64,000 bases of DNA, taken from the NCBI GenBank assembly GCA_900318245.1, contig ONJT01000001.1, positions 1 to 64,000 of the forward strand, given 5' to 3'. The DNA is from an uncultured Bacteroidales bacterium. GTDB lineage: Bacteria; Bacteroidota; Bacteroidia; Bacteroidales; Paludibacteraceae. Under the pieces are notes generated by a model, which worked only from the letters and a program-made list of their open reading frames with translations, was not told the DNA's origin and searched no databases. Shown here piece by piece: positions 22,870 through 30,313 of the stretch; within the stretch, counting starts at the first letter, position 1, and every line of letters starts with the position of its first letter. A program made the translations under genes and the position numbers.

Positions 22870-24867
22870 ATGAGAAAGATAGGATTAGTGATTAGCGGAT
22901 TAGCGATTAGCGGTTTGCTATGCGCTCAGACCCTGAATGTAGAGGTGGGCAACGTGCTATACCAGTTCCCTGCGGAGCAGACGTCCCTCATGCCGTACGA
23001 CAACGGCACGACCCTAACGGTCATGGAGAAGGTCTTCACGCTCAGCGACGTGACGGCGATGTATGTCGATGATACGAAAGTGACGGACAGTTCGGTGAAG
23101 GTCGTTTATAGCGACGCAAGTGCGGCTATCACGGTAGCCGGAAATATCGCCAAAGACCTGACGATCACTTCTTCCGGCGCACACGTGAGCATCGTGCAGA
23201 GTAGCGACCTGGCGAGTGAGATCACCTATACGCTCTCCGGCGCTTCGAGCGATGGCGGTTTCTACACCGAAGGCAGTTACAAAGCCACCGTCGAACTGAA
23301 TAACCTGACGTTGACCAACGTGTCGGCTGTTTATTCCGGTGCGGCGATCCATGTGCAGAATAACAAGCGTATCAAGATCAAACCGCTCAACGGCACCACC
23401 AACACCCTCGTGGATGCCACGAACGGCAAGCAGAAGGGTTGTCTGTACGTGCAGGGACATATCGAGTTCGCGCAGAAAGGTACGCTTAACGTCACCGGTA
23501 ATGTGAAGCACGGTATCAAAGCCGGTGAGTATTTCCAGATCAAGAACTCCACCATCAATGTGCTTGGAGCTGTTGGCGACGGTATCAACTGCGAGCAGTT
23601 CTTCCTCATGGAGAGCGGCACGATTAACATCAGTGGCATCGCGGACGACGGCATCCAATGCGACATCGAAGATCCGGAGACTGGTTCGACCGGTGAGACG
23701 ACTGACCACGAAGATGAAGACTCCGGTAATATGTATATCAGCGGCGGTACGATCAACATCGCCGTGACGGGTATTGCCTGCAAAGGTATCAAAGCAGAAG
23801 GAAATATCGCCATCAGCGACGGTACCATCACCGTCACCACTTCCGGAAATGGCAAATGGGACACGGATGATCTGGAGACCAAAGCTTCGTCTTGTATCAA
23901 CAGCGATGCGAATATCACCATCAGCGGCGGAACGCTCAACTTGACCTCCACCGGTTCGGGTGGTAAGGGTATCAAGTGCGACAGCCTGCTGACCATCGAC
24001 GGTGGTACGATCGTTATCGCGACGAGCGGCGGCCTGTACTACAACAACGGCACAACGGAGAACCTCAACTACACCGGTAATACGGACAATGTCAGCAGCG
24101 ACTATTACTCCTCGCCGAAGGGAATCCGCGCGGGTACAAAGACCGAATCCGGCAGTGGATGGAACGTGACCTACACATATGCCGGTGGTATCATCATCAA
24201 CGGCGGAAAGATCGTCGTCAGCACAGCCGGTCGTAACGGCGAAGGTATTGAGAGTAAGAATACCCTCATCATCAACAACGGCGAGGTCGTAGTCAATGCC
24301 TACGACGATGCCATCAATGCGGCTTCGGACCTCACTGTCAACGGTGGTCTCATCTATGCCCGCGCGACGAATAACGACGGTATCGACGCTAATGGAAACG
24401 TCTATATCAAAGGCGGTATCGTCTATGCGATCGCTGCTAACTCGCCCGAGGTGGCAATCGATGCCAACACGGAAGAAGGCAAGAAACTCTATATCTCCGG
24501 CGGTACGATCGTGGCGGTAGGTAACCTCGAGTCCGGAGCGAGCATCACCGGCGGTACCTGCAAACAGACCACATCCTGGACAGCTAACACTTGGCACGCG
24601 CTCTATAACGGCGGTGAGTTAATCTTCGTCTTCAAGACTCCCAATAAGTCCAATTCCGGCGGTGGCGGTTACGGCCCGGGCGGTGGCGGTAGCAGCCAGA
24701 AACTGGTTGTATATACCTCCTCGACACCGACGCTCAAGTCCGGAGTAACGGCCGGAGGAACGGAAGTGCTGGAAGGCCTCGGTTATTATCCAGCTACAGC
24801 CACAGGCGGTTCGAACGTCTCGCTCTCCAACTACAGCAGCTCCGGTGGCGGTCCCGGCGGATGGTAA
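22870..24867 (+). CDS. Cthe_2159-type beta-helix protein, carbohydrate-binding
   Basis: The product is about 665 residues, with signal peptide MRKIGLVISGLAISGLLCA. Start 22870 is preferred because AGGAGG lies just upstream; an in-frame ATG at 22852 overlaps that site. Many short repeats such as ISGGTINI, GDGINCE and KGIKCDS form a right-handed parallel beta-helix, the pattern of the DUF4353/Cthe_2159 family known to bind pectin-like polysaccharides. A Gly-rich linker (GGGGYGPGGGG) precedes a short C-terminal domain. It is expected to be extracellular or surface-bound, and the substrate is unknown. Confidence 0.82.
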   Translation: MRKIGLVISGLAISGLLCAQTLNVEVGNVLYQFPAEQTSLMPYDNGTTLTVMEKVFTLSDVTAMYVDDTKVTDSSVKVVYSDASAAITVAGNIAKDLTITSSGAHVSIVQSSDLASEITYTLSGASSDGGFYTEGSYKATVELNNLTLTNVSAVYSGAAIHVQNNKRIKIKPLNGTTNTLVDATNGKQKGCLYVQGHIEFAQKGTLNVTGNVKHGIKAGEYFQIKNSTINVLGAVGDGINCEQFFLMESGTINISGIADDGIQCDIEDPETGSTGETTDHEDEDSGNMYISGGTINIAVTGIACKGIKAEGNIAISDGTITVTTSGNGKWDTDDLETKASSCINSDANITISGGTLNLTSTGSGGKGIKCDSLLTIDGGTIVIATSGGLYYNNGTTENLNYTGNTDNVSSDYYSSPKGIRAGTKTESGSGWNVTYTYAGGIIINGGKIVVSTAGRNGEGIESKNTLIINNGEVVVNAYDDAINAASDLTVNGGLIYARATNNDGIDANGNVYIKGGIVYAIAANSPEVAIDANTEEGKKLYISGGTIVAVGNLESGASITGGTCKQTTSWTANTWHALYNGGELIFVFKTPNKSNSGGGGYGPGGGGSSQKLVVYTSSTPTLKSGVTAGGTEVLEGLGYYPATATGGSNVSLSNYSSSGGGPGGW

Positions 24868-24892
24868 AAAATCACAAAAATCCTGCGTACAC

Positions 24893-24924
24893 TTGCGTAT
24901 GTGGGATTTTTTGTGTACCTTTGC
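24893..24924 (+). promoter_or_regulatory. promoter of the small ORF and RluA-type gene
   Basis: TTG (24893-24895), 20 bases, TACCTTTGC (24916-24924). CACAAAAATCC (24873-24883) can pair with GGGATTTTTTGTG (24903-24915), so the promoter overlaps a terminator-like fold of the preceding gene. Confidence 0.75.
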
Positions 24925-24958
24925 GCCGCAATGTTGCGCTAACCTAACATAGACGAAA

Positions 24959-25030
24959 ATGGAAAACCGAAAACTCACACTGACGGAAGGAATCAAACAT
25001 ATGTTGTTGAACGATCATGTGAAGAAATAA
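24959..25030 (+). CDS. possible 23-residue small ORF
   Basis: ATG 24959 to TAA 25030 encodes MENRKLTLTEGIKHMLLNDH followed by three more residues. It is the first start codon after a strong promoter and ends one base before the ATG of the RluA-type gene. It could be a leader peptide that couples translation to the next gene, or a small protein in its own right. Support is positional only. Confidence 0.45.
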   Translation: MENRKLTLTEGIKHMLLNDHVKK

Positions 25031-25031
25031 T

Positions 25032-26288
25032 ATGTCTGCCGGCCTCCAAGCAGCTACTGCGGACATAATCAATAAGGTACACGCGTATATGCGCGAGCAC
25101 CCGGAGAGTGAACTGCATACCTGCGGTAAGATGTTCGGCGTGCTGTTGTATGAAGGCGGTTATCTTGCAGCCTTCTCGGCCAAACTCGATGGCTCGTATC
25201 TCCACGAAGGATTTGTGCCACCTGTGTATGCGATGACGGAAGAACCCGTCGGCCACAGCAAAGAGGAGTCGCGGCGCTTGCAGCGCTTGCTCTTTGCCAA
25301 CTACAACTTTGTCAACGGCAAAGGCGAATCGAAGAACCTGCTGGAGATCTTTAAAGACGAAAAGCCCATCGTTCCTGCCGACGAGTGGTTCGTTGATAAA
25401 GGTGAAAGGTTAAAGGTGAAAGGTGAAAGGACTCCGACTCCCCCATCGGGGGCTGGCGAGTGCTGCGCGCCGAAGTTGCTGCAATATGCCCTGACGCACG
25501 GTCTCAAACCGCTGCAACTGGCGGAGTTCTGGGTAGGTGCTCCGTCTGAGACGGAGATTCGGCAAGAAGGAGTCTATTATGCGCCTTGTTCCGGCCGATG
25601 TGTGCCCATTTTGAAGCACATGACGCAAGGGCTGGAGGACTTAAAGATTGAAGGAGTGAGGGGGTTAAAGAGTGAAGGTTTCTTGAAGCCCGAAATTCTT
25701 TTTGAGGACGGCTACCTCATGGTGGTTAACAAACCCGCCGGATTGCTTTCTGTTCCCGGTAAGACCGACGAACCCTCTGCAGAAACGCTGTTACACGCCA
25801 AGCCCGTGCATCGTCTGGATCAAGACACTTCCGGACTTCTGGTATTAGCCAAAACGCCTGAAGTCTATAAGACCTTGCAGGCCTATTTTCAGCGCCGAGA
25901 TATCCTCAAGCGGTACGAAGCCGTTTGTAAGCCAAATCTTCAATCTTCAATCTCCAATCTTCAATCAGAAGGGCAAATCGATTTGCCCCTTCTGCCAAAT
26001 CCCTATGACCGGCCGCGACAGATGGTAGATTTTGAACACGGCAAACCCGCTATCACGCGCTATCATATCCGTGAACGACGCCCCGACGGTACGTTGCTCG
26101 TGGATTTCTTTCCGCTCACCGGTCGTACTCACCAGCTCCGCGTCCATGCCGCTCATCCCGAAGGACTGAACGCACCTATCGTAGGCGATCGTCTATACGG
26201 TCAGGCCGCAGAACGGCTCATGCTCCACGCCGCGGAGATCCGCTTCCTTCACCCCGTCACGCACCAAGAGATGCATTTTTGCTTGTAA
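25032..26288 (+). CDS. RluA-type pseudouridine synthase with repeat inserts
   Basis: The 418-residue protein has the RluA catalytic motif HRLDQDTSG (about 259-267) and, near the C-terminus, FPLTGRTHQLRVHAAHPEG, both standard for RluA-type 23S/tRNA pseudouridine synthases. The N-terminal ~200 residues are an accessory region. Three in-frame low-complexity stretches are present (about 122-133 KGERLKVKGER, about 204-216 LKIEGVRGLKSEG, about 300-313 PNLQSSISNLQSEG), encoded by simple-repeat DNA at 25398-25430, 25641-25680 and 25935-25970. The catalytic core is otherwise intact. Confidence 0.88.
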   Translation: MSAGLQAATADIINKVHAYMREHPESELHTCGKMFGVLLYEGGYLAAFSAKLDGSYLHEGFVPPVYAMTEEPVGHSKEESRRLQRLLFANYNFVNGKGESKNLLEIFKDEKPIVPADEWFVDKGERLKVKGERTPTPPSGAGECCAPKLLQYALTHGLKPLQLAEFWVGAPSETEIRQEGVYYAPCSGRCVPILKHMTQGLEDLKIEGVRGLKSEGFLKPEILFEDGYLMVVNKPAGLLSVPGKTDEPSAETLLHAKPVHRLDQDTSGLLVLAKTPEVYKTLQAYFQRRDILKRYEAVCKPNLQSSISNLQSEGQIDLPLLPNPYDRPRQMVDFEHGKPAITRYHIRERRPDGTLLVDFFPLTGRTHQLRVHAAHPEGLNAPIVGDRLYGQAAERLMLHAAEIRFLHPVTHQEMHFCL

Positions 26289-26314
26289 TATAAACCCACT
26301 AAATAACCCCAATC

Positions 26315-28297
26315 ATGAAACGCCTATCTTTCCTATTGATGCTTTCGCTGCTGATGCTGGCCTGCACCAAGCAGCAAGTGCCTTCTCCCGACAAGAGCCT
26401 GCAAGTCTTTTTCCGTCTGACAGAAGACGGTGCGCCGCAGTATAGCGTGACGCAAGACGGCATGACGGTGCTGGACTGGTCGCAGCTGGGGCTGGTGAGC
26501 GCCGACCAAGACTTGACACGCGGTTTCAAACTCCTGCGTACAACTACCTCGTCCTTTCAAGAGACTTGGGAGACGGTCTGGGGCGAAGAGCGCACGATTA
26601 CGGATAACCATCGCGAGTTGAAGGTGTCTCTTCAACACCTTTCCGGCCTGCGCATGGATATCATCTTCTGTGCCTTCAACGACGGTTTTGCTTTCCGCTA
26701 TGCTTTTCCTGAGGCGAGCGACCAGTCACTCGTCATCACGGATGAGGCGACCGAATACCGCTTTGCAGCGAACCATGAGGCATGGTCGATTCCTTGGCGC
26801 ACGGAGTATTACGAAGGGCTGTGGACCAAAGCGCCGCTGAGCGAGAAGGTAGATACGCTTTGTTCGCCTATCACCATCGAACGTGCGGATGGCGGATATG
26901 CTTTTGTGCACGAAGCGGCATTGACGGATTATCCGGCGCAGAACCTATACATGCAAGATGGCGCTTTGCGCACCTACCTCACGCCTTGGCTGGAAGACGG
27001 AAAGCCGACGCCCATCAAGGCCTATGTAACCCTGCCTTTCGCTACGCCTTGGCGCATGGTAATCTTGACGCGCGATCTGAAGGCCATGGTGGCGAGCCGT
27101 ATCATGCTGAACCTCAACGAACCCTGCCGCATCGAAGATACCTCCTGGATTCGACCGATGAAGTTCATCGGCATATGGTGGGGCATGCACATGAAATCCA
27201 TGACGTGGGAGCAAGGCCCGATACATGGTGCTACGACGGAGAACATGGCGCGATATCTGCGTTTCGCGAAGGACCATAACATCCAAGCCGTGCTCGCCGA
27301 AGGATGGAACAAAGGTTGGGAAGATTGGCAGCATTTCTCCTTTACCGAACCCTACGACGATTGGGATATGGACTACCTCAGCCGCTTGGCCGACAGCCTG
27401 GGCGTGCAGATTATCGGTCATAACGAGACCGGTGGAAACGCAGCCGATTATGAGGACGTGTTGGACGAAGCCTACGCCTACCATCAGGCGCATGGCATTC
27501 ATGCCATCAAGACCGGTTATGTGGCGCCGATTATCCGCACGAAGGATGGGCTGCAATGGAACAAAGGCCAATCGGGTGTGCGCCATTACCGCAAGGTGAT
27601 TGAGACGGCTGCGAAATACCATATAGCGATTGATAACCACGAACCTGTGATGCCGACGGGTCTGCAACGCACGTACCCGAACCTCATGTCGCAGGAAGGC
27701 GTGCGTGGACAAGAATGGAATGCATGGAGTCAGGATGGCGGAAGTCCGTGCGAACATGTGACGGTGTTGCCCTTCACGCGTATCATGGCCGGACCTGTTG
27801 ATTATACACCGGGTGTGTTTGCCTTCGAGAATCCCGTCATGCCGGGCACGTGTGTGCACTCGACCTTAGCCAACCAGTTAGGTCTGTTCGTCTGCTTCTA
27901 TAGCCCGTTGCAGATGGCCTGCGACCTGCCTGAGAACTACCTCAAGCACCCCGAGGCCTTCCGTTTCATCGAAGAAGTACCTTGCGACTGGGAGCGCTCG
28001 GAACTCGTGGATGGTAGGATAGGGGACTTCTGTATCTTCGCTCGTCAGGAGCGGGGAACGGCGCGATGGTTCATAGGCGGTATCAACGATGAGCAAGAGC
28101 GTGAAGTGACCATTCCGCTTTCGATGCTCAAGCCGGACAAGACCTATCGCGCGCATATCTGGCACGACAGCGATGATGCCGATTGGCAAACAAATCCGTA
28201 CGGCCTCGTGATCGAGCAACGCGAAATCACCTCCATTGACACCCTTCGTCTCCGCATGGCTTCCGGCGGAGGATTGGCAATAGCGATAGAGGAATAG
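26315..28297 (+). CDS. GH97 family alpha-glucosidase-like lipoprotein
   Basis: The 660-residue protein starts with a lipoprotein signal (lipobox LMLAC) and has the GH97 order. An N-terminal beta-sandwich is followed by a (beta/alpha)8 barrel with GWNKGWEDW, IIGHNETGG and IDNHEPVMPTGLQRTYPNLM, then a C-terminal beta domain. The HNET and HEPV...PTG segments correspond to the HHET and HEAV.PTG stretches of SusB-type inverting alpha-glucosidases, so that subgroup is likely. It should act in the periplasm or at the surface on alpha-linked oligosaccharides. It stands alone, without a SusC/D pair. Confidence 0.9.
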   Translation: MKRLSFLLMLSLLMLACTKQQVPSPDKSLQVFFRLTEDGAPQYSVTQDGMTVLDWSQLGLVSADQDLTRGFKLLRTTTSSFQETWETVWGEERTITDNHRELKVSLQHLSGLRMDIIFCAFNDGFAFRYAFPEASDQSLVITDEATEYRFAANHEAWSIPWRTEYYEGLWTKAPLSEKVDTLCSPITIERADGGYAFVHEAALTDYPAQNLYMQDGALRTYLTPWLEDGKPTPIKAYVTLPFATPWRMVILTRDLKAMVASRIMLNLNEPCRIEDTSWIRPMKFIGIWWGMHMKSMTWEQGPIHGATTENMARYLRFAKDHNIQAVLAEGWNKGWEDWQHFSFTEPYDDWDMDYLSRLADSLGVQIIGHNETGGNAADYEDVLDEAYAYHQAHGIHAIKTGYVAPIIRTKDGLQWNKGQSGVRHYRKVIETAAKYHIAIDNHEPVMPTGLQRTYPNLMSQEGVRGQEWNAWSQDGGSPCEHVTVLPFTRIMAGPVDYTPGVFAFENPVMPGTCVHSTLANQLGLFVCFYSPLQMACDLPENYLKHPEAFRFIEEVPCDWERSELVDGRIGDFCIFARQERGTARWFIGGINDEQEREVTIPLSMLKPDKTYRAHIWHDSDDADWQTNPYGLVIEQREITSIDTLRLRMASGGGLAIAIEE

Positions 28298-28318
28298 TGC
28301 AAAAACGATTTTTTTGCA
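28298..28318 (+). terminator. A/T-rich hairpin after the GH97 gene
   Basis: TGCAAAAA (28298-28305) pairs with TTTTTGCA (28311-28318) around CGATT. Confidence 0.5.
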
Positions 28319-28324
28319 TAAAAA

Positions 28325-28357
28325 TTTGCACATGTCAAAAAAAAGCAGTACCTTTGC
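28325..28357 (+). promoter_or_regulatory. promoter of yceD-rpmF
   Basis: TTTG (28325-28328), 20 bases, TACCTTTGC (28349-28357). The stretch CATGTCAAAAAAAAGCAG is nearly identical to that before 16087, so the two promoters are close copies. Confidence 0.8.
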
Positions 28358-28373
28358 AGCCGATTTTGCACCT

Positions 28374-28823
28374 ATGAGCGAGCAGAACCACTATATCGTC
28401 GATCTGAAACGTCTGCCTATTGGCACGCATCTATTTGATTTTCAGTTAGATAGCGATTTCTTTGCTTCTCTTGAGAAGTCGGAAATCCTGAGCGGCGAAG
28501 TGGCAGCAAAAGCGGTGCTAAATCTCCGGGAGGAGGATTATCAGCTCAACATCGCGGTTCAGGGAACTGTCTTTGTTGTGTGTGACAGATGCCTCGATCC
28601 CATGCCCCTTGACATAAACGACGAACAAGAGATCTGGTCGGCTGAAGAAGACGATGAGCAATCATCAACCACCAATCACCAATTAGACCTTTCTTGGCTC
28701 GCCTATGAAATAGTAAGTATCAATATTCCGATCGTGCACAGTCACCAACCGGGTGAATGCAATAAGCAAATGGAACTTCTCCTCCAGGATCACCTTTGTG
28801 CCGAACCGGATCCCGAAGAATGA
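28374..28823 (+). CDS. YceD / DUF177 family protein
   Basis: The 149-residue protein matches the DUF177 family, which precedes rpmF in many bacteria and is linked to 23S rRNA accumulation. Features are VVCDRCLDPM (Cys pair), a Glu/Asp-rich middle (EEDDEQSSTTNHQLDLSW) and HQPGECNKQM near the end. ATG 28374 is just downstream of the promoter. The SSTTNHQLD stretch is encoded by the CAATCATCAA-type repeat (28659-28685), another in-frame insertion. The next gene is rpmF, as expected. Confidence 0.85.
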   Translation: MSEQNHYIVDLKRLPIGTHLFDFQLDSDFFASLEKSEILSGEVAAKAVLNLREEDYQLNIAVQGTVFVVCDRCLDPMPLDINDEQEIWSAEEDDEQSSTTNHQLDLSWLAYEIVSINIPIVHSHQPGECNKQMELLLQDHLCAEPDPEE

Positions 28824-28836
28824 TATTTATATCATT

Positions 28837-28864
28837 AATCGTGCCCGAAAGGGCTAAGACGATT
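28837..28864 (+). repeat. hairpin between yceD and rpmF
   Basis: AATCGT (28837-28842) and GCCC (28843-28846) pair with GGGC (28851-28854) and ACGATT (28859-28864) around a GAAA tetraloop. No U-tract follows, so it is more likely a processing or stability element than a terminator. The AATCGTGCCC start recurs near 40735 and 40769. Confidence 0.6.
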
Positions 28865-28929
28865 GATAACAGATAGAATAAACGTATTGTACAATAATTA
28901 ATCCCTCCCACCGGCGTGGAGGAGCCGAG

Positions 28930-28960
28930 CATTTTGTTCGGCAAAACGCCGAACAAAATG
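28930..28960 (+). promoter_or_regulatory. 13-bp hairpin enclosing the rpmF start codon
   Basis: CATTTTGTTCGGC (28930-28942) pairs perfectly with GCCGAACAAAATG (28948-28960) around AAAAC. The ATG of rpmF (28958-28960) is the last triplet of the stem, so folding would hide the start codon. Confidence 0.8.
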
Positions 28961-29140
28961 GCACATCCTAAAAGAAGACAATCGCACACCCGCCAAGCGA
29001 AACGTCGTACCCATGACGTAGTGAAGGCTCCGACACTGGCTACATGCCCGAATTGTGGCGCACTTCACATCTACCACACTGTTTGCCCTTCTTGTGGCTA
29101 CTACCGTGGCAAATTGGCAATCGAGAAAGCAGAGGCTTAA
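28958..29140 (+). CDS. rpmF: 50S ribosomal protein L32
   Basis: The 60-residue protein starts MAHPKRRQSHTRQAKRRTHD and has the zinc ribbon CPNCG ... CPSCG. Both are standard for L32, which sits in the 50S subunit near the peptidyl-transferase region. A longer frame from 28916 exists, but the MAHPKRR start is conserved. The start codon lies in a 13-bp hairpin, which suggests translational control. Confidence 0.95.
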   Translation: MAHPKRRQSHTRQAKRRTHDVVKAPTLATCPNCGALHIYHTVCPSCGYYRGKLAIEKAEA

Positions 29141-29147
29141 TCGTTGA

Positions 29148-29247
29148 AGGTGCTAACGCATAAGCTCTGAGTGAATAACTCGGAGCTTTCGTTGCACCTA
29201 ATTATTAAACGCGTGCGTGAGCACGCATGTGACCCGTGAGGGCCACT
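29148..29247 (+). promoter_or_regulatory. three-hairpin stretch between rpmF and the next gene
   Basis: First, a 52-base hairpin: AGGTGC/GCACCT and AACG/CGTT outside (29148-29199), with AGCTCTGAGT (29163-29172) pairing ACTCGGAGCT (29178-29187) inside. Then GCGTGC-GTGA-GCACGC (29211-29226), then a short GTGACCC/GGGCCAC fold (29230-29247). No promoter box was seen, so these may be processing or attenuation elements. Confidence 0.55.
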
Positions 29248-29278
29248 TTGGAAAAAATCATTTAAAAGTATTAAGAAC

Positions 29279-30286
29279 ATGTTTGACAATCATTCCAACA
29301 ATGAATCGGAGCGCAGACCTCGTCCGCGTTTCCACAGAGACGGAGAGCAAGCTCGTCCGCGTTTTCAGCGTGAAGGCGAACATCAGCCCCGTCCTCGTTT
29401 CCAACGCGAAGGTGACGAACAACGTCCGCGCTTTCATCAAGACGGCGAGCGCCGTCCGAGTCGTCCGTTTGGCGAACGTCGCCCCTCTTTCGGTGGCAAA
29501 CCCAAACGTAACAACGGACTCTATTCCGAACGTAAACAACAGAACTATCGTCAGCAGCACGAAGACCCGACGAAGCCGATTCGTCTGAATAAATTCCTGG
29601 CAAACGCCGGTATCTGTTCCCGTCGTGAAGCCGATGATTTTATCCAGGCAGGAGTCATCACCGTTAACGGCCAAGTGGTTGATAATCTGGGTGTTAAGGT
29701 GCTTCCGACCGATGAGGTACGTTTCCATGACCAACCCGTTCGCCGTGAACGTAAGGTCTATATCCTGCTTAATAAACCCAAGAACACCGTCACCACTACC
29801 GATGACCCGCAAGAGCGTCATACGGTGATCGATATCGTTCGTTCGGCTTGTGCCGAGCGTATCTATCCGGTAGGTCGTCTGGACCGTAACACGACCGGTG
29901 TGCTGCTGCTCACCAACGACGGAGACTTGGCAGCCAAACTGACCCATCCGAAGTTCCATAAGAAGAAGATCTATGCCGTCACGCTCGACAAAGAGTTGGA
30001 CGAAGTAGATGAGGCCATCGTTCGCGCCGGTGTCGTATTGGACGACGAGCGTATCATCCCCGATGCCCTGGAGTTCCCGAAAGGCGACCGCAAGCATATC
30101 GGTCTGGAGATCCACTCCGGTCAGAACCGCGTCGTACGCCGTATCTTCGAGAAAGTAGGGTATAAGGTAGTCAACCTTGATCGCGTCTCTTTTGCCGGTT
30201 TGACCAAGAAAAACGTAGGTCGCGGCAAATGGCGTTTCCTTACACCGAAGGAAGTAGCCTTCCTTCAAATGGGCAATTTTGATTAA
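29279..30286 (+). CDS. RsuA/RluB-type pseudouridine synthase with repeated Arg-rich N-terminus
   Basis: The 335-residue protein has an S4 RNA-binding domain (about 102-150, IRLNKFLANAGICSRREADD) and the catalytic motif VGRLDRNTTG (about 197-206) of RsuA/RluB/RluF synthases. The first ~95 residues are a basic, disordered, repeated segment (RPRFHRDGEQ, RPRFQREGE, RPRFQREGDE, RPRFHQDGE), a common Bacteroidota extension thought to bind RNA. It modifies a uridine in rRNA, and the exact position is not predictable here. Confidence 0.9.
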   Translation: MFDNHSNNESERRPRPRFHRDGEQARPRFQREGEHQPRPRFQREGDEQRPRFHQDGERRPSRPFGERRPSFGGKPKRNNGLYSERKQQNYRQQHEDPTKPIRLNKFLANAGICSRREADDFIQAGVITVNGQVVDNLGVKVLPTDEVRFHDQPVRRERKVYILLNKPKNTVTTTDDPQERHTVIDIVRSACAERIYPVGRLDRNTTGVLLLTNDGDLAAKLTHPKFHKKKIYAVTLDKELDEVDEAIVRAGVVLDDERIIPDALEFPKGDRKHIGLEIHSGQNRVVRRIFEKVGYKVVNLDRVSFAGLTKKNVGRGKWRFLTPKEVAFLQMGNFD

Positions 30287-30313
30287 CAATCATCAATCAG
30301 CAATCATCAATTG
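30287..30313 (+). repeat. CAATCATCAA-type repeat forming the spacer and TTG start
   Basis: The spacer reads CAATCATCAATCAGCAATCA followed by TCAATTG. Its last three bases are the likely TTG start of the MMPL gene. It belongs to the same repeat type as 28659-28685 and 41778-41806. Confidence 0.75.

Noticed and set aside
23014-24597. Long minus-strand open frame opposite the beta-helix gene
   Set aside because: The plus strand has a signal peptide and family repeats. The minus frame is a product of repetitive GC-rich codons.
26782-27279. Plus-strand frame inside the GH97 gene
   Set aside because: It is out of frame with the lipoprotein and catalytic motifs of GH97.
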